A stretch of 12,662 nucleotides of DNA from Prevotellaceae bacterium UBA1720 (lineage in GTDB: Bacteria; Bacteroidota; Bacteroidia; Bacteroidales; Bacteroidaceae): positions 1,971 through 14,632 of the forward strand of contig DCIS01000148.1 in NCBI GenBank assembly GCA_002317475.1, in the 5' to 3' direction. Made by a program: the position numbers and the translations under genes. Of the stretch, positions 1 to 5,178 are shown piece after piece (within the stretch, counting starts at the first letter, position 1; each line of letters starts with the position of its first letter). The notes below the pieces were generated by a model. It had not been told where the DNA came from and searched no databases. It worked only from the letters and a program-made list of their open reading frames with translations.

Positions 1-2
1 AA

Positions 3-34
3 CTTTTAACCCCTTAAACTTTTAAACTTTTAAA
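3..34. repeat. 8-bp-period tandem array (CTTTTAAA type) before the DMT transporter
   Basis: Four consecutive octamers can be read: CTTTTAAC, CCCTTAAA, CTTTTAAA, CTTTTAAA. A decayed fifth unit runs into the coding start at 38. The period is exactly 8 bp. Two other octamer arrays occupy the same kind of position in this window (996-1067 and 9266-9305), although the unit differs here. The array may extend left of the window. Function is unknown; it could affect promoter spacing or leader RNA structure. Confidence 0.75.
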
Positions 35-37
35 CCC

Positions 38-991
38 TTGTTTCTCGGAGAACTCATATCAATAGCCGTATGCGTGTGCTGGTCAGCCAGTGCATTGTTT
101 GGACAGGTAGCAGCTCGTGGCATCGGTCATGCCATGCCGCTGAATGTCCTTCGTATGGCACTCTCGCTCATCCTTCTATCGTTGTCCATGACATGGGTGT
201 GCGGTGTGCCCTATCCTGCCTATGCTGATGGTGAGACATGGATGTGGCTGACCCTCAGCGGATTGATGGGCTACGTCCTGGGTGACTTCTGCCTGTTCAA
301 TGCCTACATCGTCATCGGTGCACGTTTCGGACAGTTGTTCATGACCCTTGCCCCACCCGCAGCTGCCCTTTCGGGTTGGATACTGTTAGGTGAAAGGATG
401 TCACCCATGGCCCTTTTAGGCATGACGATAACCGTATGTGGCATCAGCATGTCTATCCTGGGCAAAAAGGGTGAGGACAACCATCGACACCTGCAGTTGC
501 CCTTGAAAGGCATTCTGTACGGCATCGGTGCTGGTGTAGGACAAGGTGTCGGTCTGGTATTGAGCAAGTTAGGTATAGAGCACTACGAGGAATGTATCAA
601 GACAACGCTCGCTGACGATCCCACACAGATGAGTGACATGCTGGATGCCATGCCCATGTCTGCCACGTTCATTCGTGCCATCACGGGTATCATCTGCTTC
701 AGCATTGCCATGTTCTATGTTCATCAGCAAGGTACGCTGGTCAAGAGTCTGAAGCAAGGTCGACTGATGTTCATCATCCTGCTGGCCACCATCACCGGAC
801 CCTTCGTGGGTGTCAGTCTCTCGCTGAAAGCCACCCTCTACACATCGACAGGCATTGCCCAGACCATCATGGCCTGTACACCCATCCTCGTACTATGGCC
901 CTCACACGTCCTCTTCAAGCAGAAAGTCACGTTGAGAGAGGTCGTAGGAGCCATCATCAGCGTCATCGGCGTAGCAATGTTTTTTATATAA
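38..991 (+). CDS. EamA/DMT-superfamily transporter (10 TM)
   Basis: This encodes a 317-residue inner-membrane protein of the drug/metabolite transporter superfamily. About ten hydrophobic segments are visible, near residues 4-22, 37-56, 68-90, 98-117, 122-140, 156-176, 206-228, 241-262, 270-290 and 300-317. They form two five-helix EamA halves. The first half ends with the typical segment containing LAPPAAALSGWILLGER (residues 104-120), and the second carries its counterpart around 278-300. A polar insert of about 25 residues (180-205) lies between TM6 and TM7. The substrate cannot be told from sequence; family members export amino acids, nucleosides or other metabolites. The start is a TTG at 38. 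An in-frame TAA at 23-25 limits the gene upstream, and the next Met (residue 33) would delete TM1, so TTG is the only start that keeps a normal first helix. It lies 3 bp after an octamer array. The next gene begins about 105 bp downstream across another array. Confidence 0.85.
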   Translation: MFLGELISIAVCVCWSASALFGQVAARGIGHAMPLNVLRMALSLILLSLSMTWVCGVPYPAYADGETWMWLTLSGLMGYVLGDFCLFNAYIVIGARFGQLFMTLAPPAAALSGWILLGERMSPMALLGMTITVCGISMSILGKKGEDNHRHLQLPLKGILYGIGAGVGQGVGLVLSKLGIEHYEECIKTTLADDPTQMSDMLDAMPMSATFIRAITGIICFSIAMFYVHQQGTLVKSLKQGRLMFIILLATITGPFVGVSLSLKATLYTSTGIAQTIMACTPILVLWPSHVLFKQKVTLREVVGAIISVIGVAMFFI

Positions 992-995
992 GATC

Positions 996-1067
996 TCGAT
1001 CCATCGAATCCTCGATCCATCGATCCATCGAATCCTCGAAAAATCGAAAAATCGAAAAATCGCAAAA
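996..1067. repeat. 8-bp-period tandem array (TCGATCCA / TCGAAAAA units)
   Basis: Nine uninterrupted octamers follow one another: TCGATCCA, TCGAATCC, TCGATCCA, TCGATCCA, TCGAATCC, then TCGAAAAA three times and TCGCAAAA. All begin with TCG, eight of them with the palindrome TCGA. The array starts 4 bp after the transporter stop and ends 29 bp before the GH109 ATG, filling most of the intergenic space. A shorter array with the same units and the same order (TCGATCCA type first, TCGAAAAA type last) lies at 9266-9305. Confidence 0.9.
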
Positions 1068-1096
1068 AAACAACCCTTATAAAAATACAAAACATT

Positions 1097-2713
1097 ATGA
1101 AGATTAAAAACATTTTGGCCATCTGTTGTCTCGCATTGAGTGCAACCACCATGATGGCACAGAGCATCTCTCCCAGTACGAAGTGGCACTGGCAGGAGGG
1201 AACCATCATCGTCGACACTCCCAAACGACCTGCAGGTCAGCAGAGTGTGTTAGGTCTCACTGCACCCAAGATGAAGACCGTACGTGTCGGATTTGTAGGT
1301 TTGGGCATGCGTGGTCCATGGGCAGTCATGCGTTTCTGTAACATCCCTGGTGTAGAGATCGTTGCTCTCTGTGACTACGAGGCTGAGCGTGCTGAGAGCT
1401 GTCAGAAATACATGCGTGAGAAGGGTCTCGCTCCTGCTGCCGTTTACTCAGGCGAGAAGGGCTATGAGGCACTCTGCAAACGCAGTGACATCGACCTTGT
1501 TTACGTAGCTACTGACTGGGATCACCACTTCCCCGTAGCCAAGTGTGCCATGCTCAATGGCAAGCATACCGCTATCGAGGTGCCCAGTGCCATGAACCTC
1601 GAGCAGTGCTGGGAACTCATCAACCTTTCTGAGCAGACACGTCTTCACTGCATGATCCTGGAGAATTGCTGCTATGACTATTACGAGATGAATGCCTTGA
1701 ACATGGCTCAGCATGGCGTGTTCGGTGAGATCGTTAGCGCAGAGGGTGCTTACATCCACAACCTCGATCCCTACTGGGATTCATACTGGCAGAACCCTGA
1801 CGGCAGTGACAAGGACGCTCTGCATTGGCGTATGAAGTACAACATGGAGAACCGCGGTGACGTTTATGCTACTCACGGCCTTGGTCCCGTGGCACAGTGC
1901 CTTGATATTCACCGTGGCGACCGTTTCACTACCCTCGTGGCTATGGACACCAAGAGCGTGCATGGCAAGGAATGGGTGAAGAACAAGACAGGCAAGGACG
2001 TGGAGTACCGCAATGGCGACCAGACCACAACCTTGATGCGTACCGCCAATGGTAAGATGGTGCAGATCCAGCACAACGTCATGACCCCCCAGCCCTACAA
2101 CCGTCTGTTCAAACTCATCGGCGAGAAGGGTTATGCCACCAAGTATCCCGAGGAGCATTTCTCCCTGACAGGCGATGCCGTCAAGAGTGCAGGTATGGCC
2201 ACCCGTATGGATGACCTCAGCGGTCATAGTTTCATTCCCCAGGAGGCTCAGGACGAACTCGTAAAGAAGTACTATCACCCCATTCTGGAGAAGTACGGCG
2301 AACTGGGTCGTGAGATGGGTCACGGTGGTATGGACTTCATCATGGACAGTCGTCTGGTGTACTGTCTGCAGAATGGTCTGCCCCTCGACATGGACGTCTA
2401 CGACCTCGCTGAGTGGTGCTGCCTTGCCGAACTGGGTACACTCTCTATGGATCATAACTGTGCCTCTGTTGCCTTCCCCGACTTCACTCGTGGCGAGTGG
2501 CAGAAGGTGAAGGGCTACCGTCATGCCTACGCTTCAGCTTCTGACGAGGCACAGCAGGAGGCTGATGCCAAGGCCAGCACCGAGGCTCAGAAGTCTGCCG
2601 TGGCAGCATGCAAGCTTTGGGATCTCTATGATGCACAGAAGGACGGCAATGCCAAGGCTGTCAAGGCATACCAGAAGGCTCTACTCAAATATAACAAATT
2701 ATACAACAGATAA
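1097..2713 (+). CDS. Secreted GH109-like Gfo/Idh/MocA glycosidase
   Basis: This is a 538-residue exported protein with an N-terminal signal peptide (residues 1 to about 21, cleavage near MMAQ). A Gfo/Idh/MocA Rossmann fold begins at residue 61, with the dinucleotide-binding loop GFVGLGMRG at 65-73. Features I associate with glycoside hydrolase family 109 (alpha-N-acetylgalactosaminidase-type enzymes, NAD used as a bound cofactor) are IEVP at 160-163, ENCCYD at 189-194 and THGLGP at 259-264. The His of the last motif matches an active-site histidine described for the founding GH109 enzyme, as I recall it. Such enzymes remove alpha-GalNAc-type sugars from host glycans, probably in the periplasm. 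The C-terminal 50 residues are Ala/Lys/Glu-rich and probably helical. The start is ATG at 1097 after an A-rich leader, which gives a complete signal peptide. A flavodiiron gene follows after 18 bp. GH109 assignment is likely, but another secreted oxidoreductase of the same fold is possible. Confidence 0.85.
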   Translation: MKIKNILAICCLALSATTMMAQSISPSTKWHWQEGTIIVDTPKRPAGQQSVLGLTAPKMKTVRVGFVGLGMRGPWAVMRFCNIPGVEIVALCDYEAERAESCQKYMREKGLAPAAVYSGEKGYEALCKRSDIDLVYVATDWDHHFPVAKCAMLNGKHTAIEVPSAMNLEQCWELINLSEQTRLHCMILENCCYDYYEMNALNMAQHGVFGEIVSAEGAYIHNLDPYWDSYWQNPDGSDKDALHWRMKYNMENRGDVYATHGLGPVAQCLDIHRGDRFTTLVAMDTKSVHGKEWVKNKTGKDVEYRNGDQTTTLMRTANGKMVQIQHNVMTPQPYNRLFKLIGEKGYATKYPEEHFSLTGDAVKSAGMATRMDDLSGHSFIPQEAQDELVKKYYHPILEKYGELGREMGHGGMDFIMDSRLVYCLQNGLPLDMDVYDLAEWCCLAELGTLSMDHNCASVAFPDFTRGEWQKVKGYRHAYASASDEAQQEADAKASTEAQKSAVAACKLWDLYDAQKDGNAKAVKAYQKALLKYNKLYNR

Positions 2714-2731
2714 TTAACAACTCACAACACA

Positions 2732-3916
2732 ATGAAACCAACAATCACAAAAGACATTATCTATATCGGCCAGGACGATGCCGATATCCGCCTTTTTGAG
2801 TCACAGTACGTAGTGCCTGATGGCATGTGCTACAACTCTTACCTCATCATGGACGAGAAGATTGCCATCATGGACACCTCGGACAGTCGTACCATGGAGG
2901 CATGGAAGGCAGACCTCAAGGAGGCTCTCGCTGGTCGTCAGCCCGACTATCTCGTAGTGCATCATCTCGAGCCCGACCATGCCAGCGGTATCGGTGAGGT
3001 TCTCGCCCTTTATCCCGGCATCAAGGTAGTATGCTCTGCCAAGGCACAGACTATGATTCCCCTCTTCTTCCCCGACACCGACATCACCGACCGTGTCATC
3101 GCTGTCAAGGAGGGAGACACCCTCTCACTGGGTCAGCACACCCTCACCTTCGTGATGGCACCTATGGTGCACTGGCCCGAGGTGATGGTCAGCTACGACT
3201 CCACCGACAAGGTGCTCTTCTCTGCCGATGGCTTCGGTAAGTTTGGCGTCATTGATGCCGACCTCGACGACTGGGCTTGCGAGGCACGCCGTTACTATTT
3301 CAATATCTGTGGTAAGTACGGTGCTCCCGTTTCCACCCTCATGAAGAAGGCTGCCGGTCTGGACATTCAGCAGATCCTGCCTCTCCATGGTCCTATCCTC
3401 ACTGGCGAGAAGTTGGCCGAGGCGCTGCGTCTCTATGGCATCTGGAGTAAATATGGCGTAGAGACCGAGGGTGTATTCATTGCCCACGCATCAATCCACG
3501 GTTGCACAGCCGAGGCTGCTGAGAAGTTGGCCGAGATTCTTCGTCAGAAGGGTTGTAAGAAGGTGGCTATCAGCGACCTTTGTCGTGAGGACCAGGCTGA
3601 GGCTATCGAGGATGCCTTCAAGTATGGCAAGGTAGTGTTTGCTGCCTCCAGCTACGATGCTGGCCTCTTCCCTCCCATGTATGATTTCATCCATCACCTC
3701 CAGATCAAGGCATGGCAGAACCGCGAGGTAGCCATCATCGAGAATGGTTCGTGGGCTCCCTCAGCAGGACGTGTCATGAAGCAGATGCTGGAAGAGATGA
3801 AGAACACCACCATCAAGGGCGACATTGTCACCCTGCGTGGTAAGATGAAGGAAAGCGACATTCCTGCACTCGAAGCATTGGCAGAAAGCCTCTCCCCCAT
3901 CCCCTCTCCCAAATGA
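2732..3916 (+). CDS. A-type flavodiiron protein (FprA-like)
   Basis: This 394-residue cytoplasmic flavodiiron protein is of a family in anaerobes that reduces O2 to water and/or NO to N2O, with electrons from rubredoxin or a similar donor. The N-terminal metallo-beta-lactamase-like domain keeps every diiron ligand: H78-x-E80-x-D82-H83, H147, D166 and H219. The C-terminal flavodoxin domain starts near 246, with an FMN phosphate loop around AHASIHGCTAEA (251-262). Length matches the basic two-domain class with no fused rubredoxin. The gene follows the GH109 gene by 18 bp, so the two are probably cotranscribed, although the functional link is obscure. The last nine codons (SLSPIPSPK) and the TGA stop fall inside a 41-bp dispersed repeat, so this tail is not part of the ancestral protein. 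The nearly identical tail on the GH3 gene supports that reading. Confidence 0.92.
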   Translation: MKPTITKDIIYIGQDDADIRLFESQYVVPDGMCYNSYLIMDEKIAIMDTSDSRTMEAWKADLKEALAGRQPDYLVVHHLEPDHASGIGEVLALYPGIKVVCSAKAQTMIPLFFPDTDITDRVIAVKEGDTLSLGQHTLTFVMAPMVHWPEVMVSYDSTDKVLFSADGFGKFGVIDADLDDWACEARRYYFNICGKYGAPVSTLMKKAAGLDIQQILPLHGPILTGEKLAEALRLYGIWSKYGVETEGVFIAHASIHGCTAEAAEKLAEILRQKGCKKVAISDLCREDQAEAIEDAFKYGKVVFAASSYDAGLFPPMYDFIHHLQIKAWQNREVAIIENGSWAPSAGRVMKQMLEEMKNTTIKGDIVTLRGKMKESDIPALEALAESLSPIPSPK

Positions 3917-3927
3917 GAGGGGTGGCA
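3887..3927 (+). repeat. 41-bp C/T-rich hairpin repeat, copy 1
   Basis: The copy contains AGCCTCTCCCCC, then a hairpin CCCCTCTC (3901-3908), loop CCAAAT, GAGAGGGG (3915-3922). It matches the reverse complement of 5138-5178 at 38 of 41 positions by my alignment; differences are at 3899-3900 and 3925. The TGA inside AAATGAGAGG ends the flavodiiron gene. The hairpin could act as a 3'-end stabiliser or weak terminator. It resembles REP-type dispersed elements. Confidence 0.85.
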
Positions 3928-3976
3928 GGTGTATACTAAATGAACACCTTTTAAGAAACAAAACTTAATAATCACG

Positions 3977-4008
3977 AAAATAGCGCATCAGAACTGGTGC
4001 GCTATTTT
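3977..4008. terminator. Bidirectional intrinsic terminator
   Basis: AAAATAGCGCA (3977-3987) pairs perfectly with TGCGCTATTTT (3998-4008). The stem extends by three more pairs, one of them a G-U wobble, to a GAAC loop. The plus strand has a run of T (4005-4010), and the minus strand reads TTTT after the stem. It therefore fits termination of the flavodiiron transcript and of the toxin-antitoxin transcript, whose stop codon at 4009-4011 abuts it. Confidence 0.85.
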
Positions 4009-4650
4009 TTATTTACTCAAGATAGTTCGTATCTGTTGCTCTATCTCCTTTGCAGTCACGCTGTATGTAGGATTCAACTGCATGAAATTTGTATCGTCGG
4101 TAAAGCGAGAACCGTTGGTAAGCATAGAATACAAGTTTTTGGTATGTAGTAAATGACCAGAGTATTTTAATGCCAACTCCACCATCGACTGAAATGCAAT
4201 ACCCTGCTGAAGCAGAGAATAGATATCGTAGTAGTCACGGAAATTGGATCTGCGCATCATGACCTCCATTTTCATTGCACCGATAGATAATAGGTCCGCA
4301 GCATAGAGGTTGTTCTGTATATGTACTGGGGCAGACACAGGAGAATATCGGGGACTTGCATAAAACGATACTTTAACACCGGCAACAAGAAATTCCACGT
4401 GGTCAATATCCATTAGGTTCATGTGGTCAATCGATGCAACAGTTTCCAACTCCTTCTTGATGTTTGGCCAATCCACTTCCATCTTCTCTGTCTTGGAAGT
4501 ACGCCATTTCATAAAATCCAGATCCTCGCTCTGACGTTTACCGATTTGAAGTGACAAGGCTGTTCCTCCAACCAGGACGAATGACTTTATACAATCCAAC
4601 CTGGATATTCGATCAAAGATAAGGCCGGTATGTGGTGCTAATCCTATCAT
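4009..4650 (-). CDS. AbiEii/AbiGii-family nucleotidyltransferase toxin
   Basis: This is a 213-residue protein of the AbiEii nucleotidyltransferase family, the toxin half of type IV-like toxin-antitoxin and abortive-infection systems. With the ATG at 4650 as start, the polymerase-beta-like motif GGT is at residues 28-30, followed by R39, S41, D43 and D45 (RQSEDLDF), the probable metal-binding acidic pair. The family's second conserved block (K127 ... RDYYD at 138-142) is also intact, so the catalytic core looks complete. A longer version from a TTG at 4668 is possible. I prefer the ATG at 4650 because it overlaps the upstream gene's TGA as ATGA, a classic coupling arrangement. The gene ends in TAA directly beside a strong hairpin terminator. 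GC is about 40% by hand count of sample lines, below the flanking glycosidase genes, which suggests acquisition. Related toxins transfer nucleotides to tRNA or other targets; the target here is unknown. Confidence 0.85.
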   Translation of the reverse strand: MIGLAPHTGLIFDRISRLDCIKSFVLVGGTALSLQIGKRQSEDLDFMKWRTSKTEKMEVDWPNIKKELETVASIDHMNLMDIDHVEFLVAGVKVSFYASPRYSPVSAPVHIQNNLYAADLLSIGAMKMEVMMRRSNFRDYYDIYSLLQQGIAFQSMVELALKYSGHLLHTKNLYSMLTNGSRFTDDTNFMQLNPTYSVTAKEIEQQIRTILSK

Positions 4651-4979
4651 GCTGCAAAGTGATTCCAATAACGCGTTTCCTGTGTCTTGAGGTACTGATC
4701 AGGATTCTTTGCGTGGAAATAGTACCATGCAAAGAAGCGATTCAGAGTATACAGATACTCCCCTTGAGGAACCATCCTATGAAGCCATACCTGCTTTACC
4801 TTCTTATAACTGTATAGTTCGAATAATTGTTCAATCTCTGGAAGGTCCAGATAAACCATAGTCTTCTCGATAAGCTGTTCATCTGTTGCCTTGTCCCATG
4901 AAGCAGAGTCATATGACCAAAAGCAGTTCTCCGCTTTCAATTTCTCCAAAAGGACATTTTTGATCTCTGCTTTATTCAT
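4647..4979 (-). CDS. DUF6922-like partner/antitoxin of the AbiEii toxin
   Basis: This 110-residue protein lies immediately upstream of the AbiEii toxin and overlaps it by four bases (ATGA). It begins MNKAEIKNVLLEKLKAENCFWSYD and carries an aromatic-rich C-terminal half with several Trp and Tyr residues (positions 64-107). I recognise it as resembling the short DUF6922-type proteins commonly paired with AbiEii nucleotidyltransferases in Bacteroidetes, from memory rather than from a search. Position and coupling suggest it is the antitoxin or a regulator, in the role of AbiEi. It is much shorter than classical AbiEi and I see no clear winged-helix signature, so DNA-binding autoregulation is unproven. 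The start ATG at 4979 is the only reasonable one. A TAGATTTG -7-like box lies about 25 bp upstream. Confidence 0.72.
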   Translation of the reverse strand: MNKAEIKNVLLEKLKAENCFWSYDSASWDKATDEQLIEKTMVYLDLPEIEQLFELYSYKKVKQVWLHRMVPQGEYLYTLNRFFAWYYFHAKNPDQYLKTQETRYWNHFAA

Positions 4980-5001
4980 GTCTTTGAAAATTATTAGCGT
5001 A

Positions 5002-5009
5002 CAAATCTA
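5002..5009 (-). promoter_or_regulatory. Possible -7 box (TAGATTTG) for the toxin-antitoxin operon
   Basis: On the minus strand this reads TAGATTTG, matching the Bacteroidetes -7 consensus TAnnTTTG, 22 bp upstream of the antitoxin ATG. A TTG upstream (5026-5028 on the plus strand as CAA) could serve as the -33 element, but the 16-bp spacing is short, so the call is tentative. Otherwise the 158 bp between 4980 and 5137 shows no coding sequence or clear structure. Confidence 0.4.
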
Positions 5010-5137
5010 CACATTATTTTCCAAACAACAGTAATATCACTCGCTATAAATCTCATCTTTAACATTTTTGTGCACTGAATCATGAGAAAATGGCATTTAT
5101 GTTAACAAGAGACATAGGAAACCACTAGGACTCACAT

Positions 5138-5178
5138 TGTCACCCCTCTCATTTGGGAGAGGGGCCGGGGGAGAGGCT
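5138..5178 (-). repeat. 41-bp C/T-rich hairpin repeat, copy 2 (inverted)
   Basis: This is an inverted copy of the element at 3887-3927. The hairpin is CCCCTCTC (5143-5150), loop ATTTGG, GAGAGGGG (5157-5164). On the minus strand it encodes the last residues of the GH3 protein (SLSPGPSPK) and its TGA stop. The flanking genes are convergent, so both copies sit at gene 3' ends and together bracket the toxin-antitoxin genes. Confidence 0.85.

Noticed and set aside
996..1067. Short tandem array as a CRISPR array
   Set aside because: The repeat unit is only 8 bp with no unique spacers and no cas genes nearby; it is a simple tandem array.
1781..2524. 247-codon minus-strand open frame opposite the GH109-like gene
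   Set aside because: It is antisense to the Gfo/Idh/MocA coding region, is rich in His, Val and Thr from reversed codons, and has no plausible start context.
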